Positions 45,015 through 54,574 are shown, numbered from the stretch's first letter. The stretch is 64,000 nucleotides of DNA from Vallitalea pronyensis (GCF_018141445.1 NZ_CP058649.1:4917001-4981000); one strand, 5' to 3'. The notes: generated from the letters alone by a model not told the origin. Numbers and translations are program-made.

Positions 45015-45050
45015 GCTTATGCCTCCTATAATTGGGTTTATATATTAAAT

Positions 45051-45893
45051 TCATCTACTGAATAGTGTTTTCAAGAATCCTATACTTTCTTTTACAGCTA
45101 CCAAACCACTGTCTTCTATATCCCGCCATATAAACACATCTTTCCCAACTTCACAATTTCCCATTACAAAGTTCTCAATGGTAATCCATCGGTCATAAGA
45201 TATGGCTTCTAGACCTTCTTTTACCTGTGCCCAATTAATGGAACCTGTGCCAACAATACCACGGTCATTTTCACAAAAATGCACATGATAGATTTCCTTT
45301 CCACCAGATATAAGGGCATCTTTTATGGACTTTTCTTCAATATTTGCATGGAATGTATCCAAATGCAGTTTAATGTGGTCGTGGTTAATACGGTTTAAAT
45401 AATCTAAGCCATCTGCTACTGTGTTTAAAAAATAACTTTCATAACGGTTAATCATTTCTAAGGCAAGATATACGCCTTTTTCCTTGGCATAATCACCAAT
45501 TCTGGAAAGATTCTCTAAGCTTCTTTGAATGTTGTCTTTTCCTTCTTGTCTTGATATACACATACCCCAAGGTGCATATAGGACACCACCTAAACAATCA
45601 GACTCTAATGTGTGACAGATATCAATGCATTTTTTAAGGTGCTTGACACCTTCTTGATTAACGTCTTTATGGGCTGATCCAATATCCCGCCCAGGATTCA
45701 TACCCGTTCCGCAGGTACAGGCTAAATCATAGGCTTTTAATTGTGCTTTAGCCTTTTGTACATCAAAATCATCTGGGCTCATTAAAGGAAATTCCACACC
45801 ATCATAACCCCATGCTTTTACATCTTTAAAATAAGGATAATAATTTTCGTTCCATGTTTTTGTAAATGTGGATAAGTGCACACCAAACTTCAT
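45051..45893 (-). CDS. Sugar phosphate isomerase/epimerase (DTEase-like TIM barrel)
   Basis: 280 residues, AP-endonuclease-2 fold. MKFGVHLSTFTKTWNENY, the metal-binding Glu in LALEMINRYESYFLN (~155-170), LDTFHANIEE (~192-201), YHVHFCENDRGIVGTGS and a final ITIENF Glu form the metal site of D-tagatose/D-psicose 3-epimerases. Likely epimerises a ketose before DhaKL phosphorylation. ATG after GATGGTGA. Separated from the PTS genes upstream by a 305-bp gap with a hairpin. Confidence 0.85.
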   Translation of the reverse strand: MKFGVHLSTFTKTWNENYYPYFKDVKAWGYDGVEFPLMSPDDFDVQKAKAQLKAYDLACTCGTGMNPGRDIGSAHKDVNQEGVKHLKKCIDICHTLESDCLGGVLYAPWGMCISRQEGKDNIQRSLENLSRIGDYAKEKGVYLALEMINRYESYFLNTVADGLDYLNRINHDHIKLHLDTFHANIEEKSIKDALISGGKEIYHVHFCENDRGIVGTGSINWAQVKEGLEAISYDRWITIENFVMGNCEVGKDVFIWRDIEDSGLVAVKESIGFLKTLFSR

Positions 45894-46130
45894 TAAATCA
45901 CCATCTTTTCTATCTATTCAATCAATTTTCAGTCAATTTCTTTATAAAAATAACACATATTAATATCTATTACCAAAACCACCCCAGGTAACCTATATTT
46001 CCATAGATATTATCATGTGTATCCACTAAGCATCTTGTTATTTCAATGAAATAACTTATTCCAGTATGATAGGCACCCATCACCATAGAAAACAAAACAT
46101 GGATCATATGCCAAACCTAGCCTTGCCCCT

Positions 46131-46169
46131 ATGAGATATCCGTGCTCTGGTCTAGCATGGATATCCCAT
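46131..46169. other. Intercistronic hairpin between EIIC and epimerase genes
   Basis: ATGAGATATCCGTGCT pairs with AGCATGGATATCCCAT (14 of 16 positions) around a 7-nt loop. No T-run, so it may be an mRNA-stability or partial attenuation element. The rest of the gap 45894-46198 shows nothing coding. Confidence 0.55.
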
Positions 46170-46198
46170 AATGACAGGACTACATCATCAAAAGATGA

Positions 46199-47506
46199 TT
46201 AAAAGATTTTTCCAATCAATGAACCCAGTGATGACCATATGGAGAAGTCATTACCACCAAATAATTGGTTAAATCCTGCTGCTGTATTAAATACGGCAGG
46301 TATAGAAATCGCTACAAAGAAGACGATTAAGATACCACTTACAATACTTGCAATAATTGCTCCTCTACGTCCACCTGTAGCATTGGCAAAGATCGCACCT
46401 GGCGCTACGTCGAAGAAACAAGCAACAACAAGTGGAATAACGGCATACGCTAACATTCCTGTAGATGCAAGAAGTACAATGGTTAATATACTGGTAATCA
46501 TACTCACAACAAATCCAATGAGTAATGCATTCGGTGCAAATGAGAATACCATGGGTATATCAAGTGCTGGAATTGCATTAGGTATGATTTTATCAGAGAT
46601 ACCTTTGAATGCAGGAATGATTTCCCCAAGCATCAAACGAACACCTGTAAGAAGTACGGTTAAACCAGCTCCAAAAGTAAGTCCAGCCATTAAACTAAAT
46701 GTAAATAAGTCATACTGCATACCTGGAATCGTATTAATACCACCTAGAGCACCACCAAAGATTTCTGTACTTGAAGCATTGCCAATCACTAAACCAACAA
46801 CGATATAGACAGCAAATACAATCAATGACGTGGCAATGGTTGTGTCTCTAAAGAATTCAAATGATTTGGGTATGTTCATATCTTCTGTTGATTTTTCTTT
46901 GTTACCTACTAATTTACCAACACCTGCACCAATTAAACAGAAAACAGAGGCAGAGTGACCAATGGTAAAGGAATCCGTTCCGGTTACTTTCTGTACAAAA
47001 GGTCGAAGTAATGCAGGAACAATGATGATATATAATGCTAAGAAGATGGTAGCAAATATCGTGAGTGCTGTACCGTCTAGTCCTGCTTCAACACCAACAG
47101 CTACACAGATGTAAGACATCCAGAATAATATGTGTCCTGTTAAGAAAATATTTTTAATGGGTGTAAATCTTGCTACAACCAAATTGATAGCGAAAGCGGA
47201 AACAATAACGATACCAATGGTTGTACCGTAGTTACCTAAGAAATCAAGCCATCCTGTTGGATTAAACTGATTGGCTTCTGGTAACTTGTACAATGTTGAA
47301 AAAGCACTGGATAATGGGGAAACAGCTGTACTTATGATGTTAACACCTTTAAAGAGAATAATAACACCAATAATGGTTTTAAACGTTCCTTTAATCACAT
47401 CACCTATACTTTTTCTCTGAACCAATAAGCCAATAAAAGCAACTAATCCTAAGAATAATGAAGGCTGTTTAAAAATATTCGTCGTAACATAATTAATAAC
47501 TGACAT
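46199..47506 (-). CDS. PTS EIIC component, ascorbate/UlaA family
   Basis: 435 residues with about eleven membrane helices, EIIC-Sga/UlaA family (NYVTTNIFKQPSLFLGLVAF, VIILFKGVN, the substrate-loop region around GANTIPGMQ-like GGINTIPGMQYDLF). It moves a sugar or sugar acid inward while EIIB phosphorylates it. ATG at 47506 after GGGAGGAG; upstream in-frame codons precede that site. L-ascorbate is the founding substrate, but this operon lacks UlaD/E/F-type genes, so another substrate is likely. Confidence 0.88.
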   Translation of the reverse strand: MSVINYVTTNIFKQPSLFLGLVAFIGLLVQRKSIGDVIKGTFKTIIGVIILFKGVNIISTAVSPLSSAFSTLYKLPEANQFNPTGWLDFLGNYGTTIGIVIVSAFAINLVVARFTPIKNIFLTGHILFWMSYICVAVGVEAGLDGTALTIFATIFLALYIIIVPALLRPFVQKVTGTDSFTIGHSASVFCLIGAGVGKLVGNKEKSTEDMNIPKSFEFFRDTTIATSLIVFAVYIVVGLVIGNASSTEIFGGALGGINTIPGMQYDLFTFSLMAGLTFGAGLTVLLTGVRLMLGEIIPAFKGISDKIIPNAIPALDIPMVFSFAPNALLIGFVVSMITSILTIVLLASTGMLAYAVIPLVVACFFDVAPGAIFANATGGRRGAIIASIVSGILIVFFVAISIPAVFNTAAGFNQLFGGNDFSIWSSLGSLIGKIF

Positions 47507-47576
47507 AAGATTAATTTCTCCTCCCTTAAACCTTTTTTTTGATTGAAGTAACATCTTATTTCATGTTTAACTTGGA

Positions 47577-47867
47577 CTAAATTAATTTGTTAATAACAGG
47601 TAATGCTTTTTCTGAAATTTCATCACTACTCATAAAGTTATCGATTTGAATCACTGGAACACTGACATTGCCTTTTAGTTGAGAATATAACTCATTGGAT
47701 GTAAAGATTACATCTGCGCCTGCCCCTGAAGCTGTTGTCACATCTCCATTGGTTACTTCGGCATCGATACCGTTACCTTTAAGGACTTTTTCTATTGTCA
47801 TCTTAAGAATCAAACTGGTACCAACACCAAACCCACAGACTGTAAGTAATTTAAGTCTTTTTGCCAC
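47577..47867 (-). CDS. PTS EIIB component, lactose/ascorbate type
   Basis: 96 residues. The phosphorylated Cys11 sits in the P-loop LLTVCGFGVGTSLI. It carries phosphate from EIIA to the sugar. The start is GTG, 7 nt after GGGAGGTGA. Encoded directly upstream of EIIC and downstream of the regulator that holds the only EIIA domain of the cluster. Confidence 0.9.
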   Translation of the reverse strand: MAKRLKLLTVCGFGVGTSLILKMTIEKVLKGNGIDAEVTNGDVTTASGAGADVIFTSNELYSQLKGNVSVPVIQIDNFMSSDEISEKALPVINKLI

Positions 47868-47930
47868 GTTTTGTCACCTCCCTATGTTCATCATTCTGTA
47901 TAACTTAAGATATGTGAGTTATACACCAAC

Positions 47931-49949
47931 TTATTCAAATATCTTATCCAAGATTAACTGCTTGTCTTTTACTTCTTTCAACAAGTTTATGTTTTTTTCT
48001 ACAGATAAGAATTTTGCAAGGTCTTGTAATGCGTTTAAATGCTCATTATTATTAGGAGCACCAAAGGCAAATACAATGCTGACTGGGTCATTCTGCTCAC
48101 TCCCAAAATTAACGGGTTCTTTTAATGTAATCATACTCATGCATGTCTCTTTTACAGACTGATCTGGTCTAGCATGAGCAAATGCTACACCAGGCATGAT
48201 GACAATGTATGGTCCTAAATCCTTGACTGCATTGACCATATTATCGATATACGCTTGTTCAACAAACCCCTTTTTAACGAGTAAATCGCCTGCTTTGATA
48301 ATGGCATCTTCCCAATTGTCCACCTGAACATCTAATGCCATCATTTCTTCGTTTAATACATCTTGTAACATAACAACTTTACCTCCCAAAATATGCTTAT
48401 CTTTGCTGTATTTATATATCTGTCTGAATTTATTTAGACGTATGATAAATTGTCTAATTTCATATATTTCATCATTTTCGAGAAAAGGACTCACCTTAAT
48501 CACGTCAATGTTTCCTAACTTAAAATCACTGGTTGTAATGACCATATCAATATCTTTTTTATACTTTTCATAATCGTACACAGAGCATGTCTCAATAATA
48601 TTAAGCTCCGGCAGTACTTCTTTCAACTTAGTGGTTAATATACTCAGTATGGAGATACCTTCTGTACAGATGACCAAAGCGGATGCCCTTGATTCTTTAC
48701 AAGACAGCCGTTCATAAGCTGCACGAATATGCAACGTAATATACCCAATTTCTTCATCATCTATGTGCATATTGTATAATGTTTCTAAATAAATCACACT
48801 TTCTCGTGCAATTTGAAATACCAGAGGATATTTTTCTTTAATCTGGTGAATGTATTTATTTTCAATTTTACGTTTATTTTTTATGCGGCTGCTGGCCGAC
48901 TTAATATGCAAAGCTAATCCATTGACCAGCTGCATGTCCGACGAAAATTCAAGTTTCAGTTCTCTTTCAAAATACTTGACAATATGCATGGTAGATGCAA
49001 TGACTTCATCACTAAAACTCTCTGTTAACGTGATATTTTTCAACTCATTAATGGTGCTGGATGATTTTGACCCGACAAGGTAAATGGCTATTTCATCAAT
49101 TTCCGCTTCATCAAATACCACATCGTACTGATCCAGTGCTTGTACGATCAGCCTAGCTATTTGGTACTCTTTTTCTTCTCTAATCTGAGGTTTGCTCTCT
49201 TTTACGCTATGCCCATGCTGCAAACGATTAATGGAGATGGTTAAATAAAAAACTAAACGGGTAAGTGCAATGTCCGTTAAGTAGAATTCATGCTCGTTTT
49301 CCAAGTGTAACAATAATGCAAAAACCTCTTCCACATGCTTCATACTCAGGGTCTTGTAATTATTCTCCCATAACTCAATTAATTCTTCGTACATATCTCT
49401 ATTTTTAACCGATAGCAATACATTATTAATGCTAACCGTGTCTAAGAATAATTCCAGCATCAGGTTTCTTTTTATGGTTTCAGGGCCTGTAATCACCATG
49501 CCCTTACCTCTTATTTTTTCAATGTCCAAACCATTGGTTTGTAAATATGTTTTTACATCTTTTAGTATTTTGATGACCGTATTACGACTTAAGTAAAGAT
49601 GTTCACTCAAGGCCTCAATGGTTAATGCACGTTCTGCTGTTATTAACTCCAGGACGATGTATCGAATTCTTTCTCTATCGGATAATACTCTATTTTCGAT
49701 GGACAAAAATTTCAGTTTTTCTAATAATAGCGTGCGATCAGCTGGTACTTTTAACTTAATGCCTTGGTTGGGTATCTTGACTAATGTGGCATTATTTTCA
49801 TTTAACCAGTCATCAATTAACTCCAGGTCGTAACGCACCGTACGTACACTGACCTTGAAGTTTTTAGCAACATCCTTAACAGACACAGGATTATTTATTT
49901 CTAATAAGTATGAAATGATTTCAATTTGACGTTTGTTTAAGTAATACAT
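47931..49949 (-). CDS. BglG/MtlR-type PRD regulator with EIIB-like and EIIA domains
   Basis: 672 residues: N-terminal HTH_11/Mga-like domains (~1-60, LEINNPVSVKDVAKNFKVSV, and ~85-145), two PRD domains (~180-400), an EIIB-Gat-like domain (~405-495, VICTEGISILSILTTKL with its Cys) and a C-terminal EIIA-2 domain (~525-672, phospho-His in VAFAHARPDQS). Such activators are switched by PTS phosphorylation. Since no free EIIA gene lies here, this domain may also serve transport. ATG at 49949 after GAGGGTG; a GTG two codons earlier is inside that site. Confidence 0.9.
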   Translation of the reverse strand: MYYLNKRQIEIISYLLEINNPVSVKDVAKNFKVSVRTVRYDLELIDDWLNENNATLVKIPNQGIKLKVPADRTLLLEKLKFLSIENRVLSDRERIRYIVLELITAERALTIEALSEHLYLSRNTVIKILKDVKTYLQTNGLDIEKIRGKGMVITGPETIKRNLMLELFLDTVSINNVLLSVKNRDMYEELIELWENNYKTLSMKHVEEVFALLLHLENEHEFYLTDIALTRLVFYLTISINRLQHGHSVKESKPQIREEKEYQIARLIVQALDQYDVVFDEAEIDEIAIYLVGSKSSSTINELKNITLTESFSDEVIASTMHIVKYFERELKLEFSSDMQLVNGLALHIKSASSRIKNKRKIENKYIHQIKEKYPLVFQIARESVIYLETLYNMHIDDEEIGYITLHIRAAYERLSCKESRASALVICTEGISILSILTTKLKEVLPELNIIETCSVYDYEKYKKDIDMVITTSDFKLGNIDVIKVSPFLENDEIYEIRQFIIRLNKFRQIYKYSKDKHILGGKVVMLQDVLNEEMMALDVQVDNWEDAIIKAGDLLVKKGFVEQAYIDNMVNAVKDLGPYIVIMPGVAFAHARPDQSVKETCMSMITLKEPVNFGSEQNDPVSIVFAFGAPNNNEHLNALQDLAKFLSVEKNINLLKEVKDKQLILDKIFE

Positions 49950-50078
49950 AAACACACCCTCATTTGCACGAATTATCCATATTTTTATGCTGTGACTAGA
50001 TCGATGTTCGTAAACATAATGTCCTTTACCTTTTACTTACTGCATAGGAAGGTGCGATACATTTATTCTTATCATGCT

Positions 50079-50342
50079 CTATTCACCAAAGTTTGATTCA
50101 ATTAAAGCACCTAACTCTGTAACGGCTTCTTTTTCATCATCACCTTGCGCTTCAATAACTATATCGGCATTTTTTGATGCTCCTAAAGTCAGAATAGCAA
50201 GAATACTCTTCCCGTCGACTTTTTTATCATCTTTAATGACATGTATGGTCGATTGATATTTTTGTGCAGTTGTGACAAATAAATGTGCAGGTCTTGCATG
50301 TAATCCTGATTCGTTTAATAGTTTAGTTGATATGCTTGTCAT
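50079..50342 (-). CDS. ptsH: HPr family phosphocarrier protein
   Basis: 87 residues. Phospho-His in ESGLHARPAHLFV and the regulatory Ser in KVDGKSILAILTL are both present, so HPr kinase control and CcpA co-repression are possible. ATG at 50342 after TGGAGGAAT; that start lies inside the end of the Enzyme I gene (20-bp overlap). The order EI then HPr is the reverse of the usual ptsHI. It could be the cell's general HPr or an operon-specific copy. Confidence 0.9.
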   Translation of the reverse strand: MTSISTKLLNESGLHARPAHLFVTTAQKYQSTIHVIKDDKKVDGKSILAILTLGASKNADIVIEAQGDDEKEAVTELGALIESNFGE

Positions 50343-52041
50343 AATATTCCTCCATGTATTTTTCAATGGCATGCTCCTCAGCCATCATTAGTATGGTATC
50401 AAGTTTTGATTTTATATCATCAACGGATAGTTTACTCATGATATAACGTAATTCTAATACAGCACTTGGACATACACTAAATTCATCAAGCCCCATAGCT
50501 AATAATAGAGGTAACATATAGGGATTAGCTGCAGCTTCTCCACACATGCCAACCCATATATTTGCTTCATGGGCATTGTCAATAACCATCTTGATCATAC
50601 GCAAAACACCTGGGTTAAATTCATGATAGAGATGAGCAATCTTCTCATTACCTCGATCGACAGCTACCATATACTGTATAAGATCGTTTGTGCCAATGCT
50701 GAAGAAATCGACTTCTTTTGCAAGAAGATCACTCATCATAGCCGCGGAAGGTACTTCTATCATCATGCCCAGTTCAATGGTGTCATTATACAAGATGCCT
50801 TCATTTTCTAGTGCCTTCTTAGCTTCTTGCAACATCTGCTTCGCTTCACGTAATTCATGAACACTGGAAATCATTGGAAACATAATTTTGATGTTACCAT
50901 AAGCACTTGCCCTTAGCAATGCTCTTAATTGGGTCATGAATATCTCTTTTCGGTCTAAGCATAGACGGATTGCCCTGTATCCTAAAAAAGGATTTAATTC
51001 CGCCTGCAAATGCAGGTAATCCACTTCTTTGTCTCCGCCAATATCCAGTGTACGTATAACAACTGGTTTGCCCTTTAGCCTAGTTGCTACATCTTTGTAA
51101 GCTTCATATTGCTCTTGTTCTGTCGGTAAGTTTTTTCGATTCATAAATAAGAATTCTGTTCGAAACAACCCAATGCCTTCCGCACCATTGGCTATGACTT
51201 TATCTGTATCATCTGGCAAGCCGATGTTGGCAAAAATCTCAACTTCCTTGCCATCTTTCGTTATAGACGGTTTATTTAGGTACTTTTTATACAATAACAA
51301 CTGGTTATCATATACCTTTTTCTTTTCTTGATAGTCATGTATGTCATCAGGACTTGGGTTAACAATCACAATGCCCTCTTGTCCATCGAGAATTAAATCG
51401 TCCCCATCGTGGAGCTTTTCCATGATTCCCTGGATACCTGAAATAGCTGGTATTTCTAATATTCTCGCTAATATGGCTGTATGGGATGTCTTACCACCGA
51501 CAGCTGTAACAAAACCTAATACTTTATTTTTATCCAGTAAGGCCGTATCGGATGGTGTAAGATCCTCTGCTACAATAATGACTTTATCTTCATTATCTGC
51601 TAAATGCCATGCTTCAATACCTAATAAATTGCGAATGATTCTATCGGACACATCTTTAATATCCGCTGACTTTTCTTTCATATAAGCATCATCCATGCTA
51701 TCAAAGATGTCCATGAATTGCTTTGCAACAACACTTACAGCATATTCGGCATTCACCATTTCCTCATTGATTTTATCTTTGATACCATCAATAAGCGTAG
51801 CATCTTCCAGTATCAACTCATGGGCTTCGAATATTTTGGCTTCACTTTCGCCAATAGTGGCTCTGGTTTTTATGGCAATTTCATTAATTTGCTGTTTACT
51901 GCTTGCTATGGCATGAACTAATCTGTCTATTTCTTCGTTACGATCCTCTATGTTCTTTTTTTCAAGATTAACTTGATTCTTTATCATGGTTTTGGCTTTA
52001 CCAAAGATAATACCTGGTGATATGCCTATTCCTCTTACCAC
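50323..52041 (-). CDS. ptsI: PTS Enzyme I (phosphoenolpyruvate-protein phosphotransferase)
   Basis: 572 residues: HPr-binding and phospho-His domains at the N-terminus (active His in GGKTSHTAILARILEIPAI) and the PEP-binding barrel (GIGLFRTEFLFMNR, DIGGDKEVDYL, GTNDLIQYMVAVDRG, CGEAAANP). Transfers phosphate from PEP to HPr. A GTG at 52041 is preferred, 8 nt after GGGAG, giving the usual short N-terminus VRGIGISPG. First gene of the minus-strand cluster. Confidence 0.92.
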   Translation of the reverse strand: MVRGIGISPGIIFGKAKTMIKNQVNLEKKNIEDRNEEIDRLVHAIASSKQQINEIAIKTRATIGESEAKIFEAHELILEDATLIDGIKDKINEEMVNAEYAVSVVAKQFMDIFDSMDDAYMKEKSADIKDVSDRIIRNLLGIEAWHLADNEDKVIIVAEDLTPSDTALLDKNKVLGFVTAVGGKTSHTAILARILEIPAISGIQGIMEKLHDGDDLILDGQEGIVIVNPSPDDIHDYQEKKKVYDNQLLLYKKYLNKPSITKDGKEVEIFANIGLPDDTDKVIANGAEGIGLFRTEFLFMNRKNLPTEQEQYEAYKDVATRLKGKPVVIRTLDIGGDKEVDYLHLQAELNPFLGYRAIRLCLDRKEIFMTQLRALLRASAYGNIKIMFPMISSVHELREAKQMLQEAKKALENEGILYNDTIELGMMIEVPSAAMMSDLLAKEVDFFSIGTNDLIQYMVAVDRGNEKIAHLYHEFNPGVLRMIKMVIDNAHEANIWVGMCGEAAANPYMLPLLLAMGLDEFSVCPSAVLELRYIMSKLSVDDIKSKLDTILMMAEEHAIEKYMEEYYDKHIN

Positions 52042-52156
52042 ACCTATCACTCCCGTTATTTTCAACAATTTTATATACTACTATCATAAAACTTGTATCT
52101 ATTTTCTACAAGTGCAAAACATTGCACAAATAGTGGCAAAAAAGATGATAGATTAC

Positions 52157-52194
52157 TCTAAACATTAGCATAAAAGTAAAAGGTAATGTTTAGA
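52157..52194. promoter_or_regulatory. Inverted repeat between ptsI and dinB
   Basis: TCTAAACATTA (52157-52167) and TAATGTTTAGA (52184-52194) are perfect 11-bp arms around a 16-nt A-rich loop. It lies in the shared promoter region of the divergent ptsI and dinB genes and could be an operator. Confidence 0.5.
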
Positions 52195-52217
52195 CTCTAC
52201 CATGAAAAGGGATTATG

Positions 52218-52240
52218 TGGTATAATAGAACATACATTCG
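52218..52240 (+). promoter_or_regulatory. dinB promoter with LexA-like box
   Basis: Extended -10 TGGTATAAT (52218-52226) is directly followed by GAACATACATTCG (52228-52240). This fits 11 of 14 positions of the Firmicutes LexA box CGAACRNRYGTTYC when the preceding base is included. LexA bound here would block transcription. Confidence 0.6.
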
Positions 52241-52370
52241 TGCAGGTTTACTTTTAGAAGATCAGCATCTTCATTGATAGGCAATGTATGATGGGATTGG
52301 GTGATATATTCCAATTGACCCATTCCCGAATACCCTGTATGAATAAGTCTTAATGAAGGATATGGTAAGT

Positions 52371-53561
52371 ATGCGATCAATACTTCATGTGGATATGAAT
52401 TCATTCTTTGCATCATGTGAGCAGGCACTCCAGCCAAAATTAAAGGAAAAACCTCTTATTGTGGGTGGAGATCCCAAAAAGCGGCGAGGTATCGTCTTGG
52501 CTGCTAGTTATGATGCAAAAGCCTATGGTGTCAAAACGGCTATGCCCATATGGGAAGCGGTAAAACGATGTCCCCAAGCAACCGTTATACAACCAACCCA
52601 TCATTTATATGGAAAAATTTCCAAAGAAATCATGAACATATTTGATACGTATACCCCATTGAAAGAACAAGTATCCATTGATGAAGCCTTCTTGGACATG
52701 ACTGGAACAGAACAATTATTTGGAACAGTAGATGATGTATCTATAGCTATTCAAAACCGCTTACTCAAGGATTTGGATATTCCTTGTTCTGTAGGGATAT
52801 CCTCTAACAAATTATTAGCCAAGATGGGTTCTGATTATAAGAAGCCGCTAGGTATAACTAAGATTTATCCGGAAGATGTACCTAAGATGTTATGGCATTT
52901 ACCTGTTGGTGAATTGCATGGTGTGGGTAGGAAGACTACCCCAGCATTATGGCGCATAGGGGTTAAGACCATTGGCGACCTTGCTCATTGTTCTATGGCA
53001 TCCCTTATTAAAGTTGTTGGCCAAAAACATGCTGCCCATTTACATCAATCTGCTAATGGCATTGATCATCGTCCTGTGGATCCCCATCATAGAAGTGACA
53101 CAAAAAGCATTAGCAATGAAATTACATTCTCAACGGACCTAAAAGATTTGAACATACTGAAAAAAGAAGCTTTACTCATTGCCGACTCCGTGGGATGGCG
53201 ATTACGCCGACATCTGCTTAAGGGGAGAACCATTTCCATTAAAGTCAAATACAGTAATTTTAAAGTCATTACCAGAAGTATGACCCTTGACCATCCGACG
53301 GATGTGACGGATATCATCTATCAGAAAGCATGTGACCTTCTGGATATTATACCCCTTCAACCTATACGTCTACTTGGCATTGGCATCAGTAATTTCGGCA
53401 ATCAATCCTATGAGCAATTATCACTCTTTGAACAAGAAGCTGAAGAAGATGTGTGTAAGAAAGAGCATGTGGATCAGTTGGTGGATACCTTACGGGAGCG
53501 TTTTGGGTATCATGCTGTCAAAAGAGCTTCTTTAGTCCATAATAAATACAAGCCAAAATAA
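52371..53561 (+). CDS. dinB: DNA polymerase IV (Y family)
   Basis: 396 residues. Catalytic acidic residues in ILHVDMNSFFASCEQ and in VSIDEAFLDMT; a helix-hairpin-helix region (WHLPVGELHGVGRKT); the little-finger domain to ~360; and a C-terminal clamp-binding motif QLSLF. Performs error-prone bypass synthesis. ATG at 52371 lies 9 nt after AAGGAT; an ATG six codons earlier lacks a site. The LexA-like box upstream suggests SOS control. Confidence 0.94.
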   Translation: MRSILHVDMNSFFASCEQALQPKLKEKPLIVGGDPKKRRGIVLAASYDAKAYGVKTAMPIWEAVKRCPQATVIQPTHHLYGKISKEIMNIFDTYTPLKEQVSIDEAFLDMTGTEQLFGTVDDVSIAIQNRLLKDLDIPCSVGISSNKLLAKMGSDYKKPLGITKIYPEDVPKMLWHLPVGELHGVGRKTTPALWRIGVKTIGDLAHCSMASLIKVVGQKHAAHLHQSANGIDHRPVDPHHRSDTKSISNEITFSTDLKDLNILKKEALLIADSVGWRLRRHLLKGRTISIKVKYSNFKVITRSMTLDHPTDVTDIIYQKACDLLDIIPLQPIRLLGIGISNFGNQSYEQLSLFEQEAEEDVCKKEHVDQLVDTLRERFGYHAVKRASLVHNKYKPK

Positions 53562-53599
53562 TCATACCATACCCCTAAATTTTTAAGGAGAAATAGCCT

Positions 53600-54574
53600 A
53601 TGAAACCATTTATAAAACCAACCTTACTCTTAAGTAAATGCCTTCATCACATACCTTGTCGCTATGACGGTACGGCTCAGTCATCACCTATTGTGGACGC
53701 CCTAGAAACCCATGTCAATTGGGTTGAAGTATGCCCTGAAGTAGGAATGGGTCTTGGTATTCCTAGACAATCCCTTCGCATCATAACCCCAGATCAACAA
53801 AAGCTCTGCCTGGTTATGCGTGGCTCCAACCATGACTATACCGATAAAATGAACACTTACAGCCAACAGATCATCACGGATTTAAAAGCCAATGAACTGC
53901 ATGGCGCTATTTTAAAAAGCAGGTCCCCATCATGTGGTCTAAAAGATGTAAAATACTATAAAAGCATGGAAAAAGGGGGTTGCACCTTGTCCAAAAATAA
54001 CAATGGGTTGTTTACGGATGCCCTCATGGATGCTTTTCCCTCTTTACCTATGGAAAACGAAGGCCGTCTTACCAATTATAATATCCGATCTCGATTCTTT
54101 ACCCATATATTTGCTTTGGCAAGATTAAACCATATTCAAGAAAAGGGGCATTTAAAAGACTTGATTGCTTTTCATAGTGAATACAAATACCTGCTTATGG
54201 CATATAGTCCAGGCTATCTACGACAAATGGGCAAAATAGTAGCCAATCATACTAAAGATAATCTTAACCGTATGATTGGCCAATATAGGTTTCTTCTTCA
54301 TAAAGCATTAAGTATGAACCCAAAACCCATGCGTCGTGTGAACATGCTCTTGCATCTGTTTGGCTATTTTTCCAAAGAATTATCCAACAAGGAAAAGGCT
54401 TACTTTCTAGATGTGCTTGAAGAGTATCAGCAGAAAAAAGTGCCTTTCTCCGTACCACTAAGCATTATCCATGCATGGGTTGTACGTTTTGAAAACCCCT
54501 ACTTGATGCATCAGATTATTTTTGAACCCTTTCCAAATGATTTACTCAATACTGCAGACTCGGGCAAAGATTAA
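53600..54574 (+). CDS. TudS-like DUF523 domain fused to DUF1722
   Basis: 324 residues. DUF523 part (~1-150) with Cys14, Cys20 (SKCLHHIPCRYDG), Cys45 (EVCPEVGMGLGIPR) and Cys112 (KSRSPSCGLKD), placed like the [4Fe-4S] ligands of thiouracil desulfidase TudS. DUF1722 part (~170-310; RFFTHIFALARLN, YKYLLMAYSPGYLRQMG), as in E. coli YbgA. Desulfidation of a thiolated nucleobase is a plausible role by homology only. ATG after AAGGAGA, 38 bp past dinB, so possibly co-transcribed with it. Confidence 0.82.
   Translation: MKPFIKPTLLLSKCLHHIPCRYDGTAQSSPIVDALETHVNWVEVCPEVGMGLGIPRQSLRIITPDQQKLCLVMRGSNHDYTDKMNTYSQQIITDLKANELHGAILKSRSPSCGLKDVKYYKSMEKGGCTLSKNNNGLFTDALMDAFPSLPMENEGRLTNYNIRSRFFTHIFALARLNHIQEKGHLKDLIAFHSEYKYLLMAYSPGYLRQMGKIVANHTKDNLNRMIGQYRFLLHKALSMNPKPMRRVNMLLHLFGYFSKELSNKEKAYFLDVLEEYQQKKVPFSVPLSIIHAWVVRFENPYLMHQIIFEPFPNDLLNTADSGKD

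Noticed and set aside
46239..46808. 189-codon ORF antisense to the EIIC gene
   Set aside because: It mirrors a hydrophobic membrane gene, has no ribosome site, and its Pro/Ala/Thr-rich product is the usual artefact of such an overlap.
50323..52041. DhaM-type multidomain phosphotransferase hidden in the Enzyme I gene
   Set aside because: The protein is a standard full-length Enzyme I with no EIIA-Man domain and no fused HPr.
52213..52437. Minus-strand ORF overlapping the dinB start and leader
   Set aside because: No ribosome site, runs antisense through the dinB promoter, and no family is recognisable.
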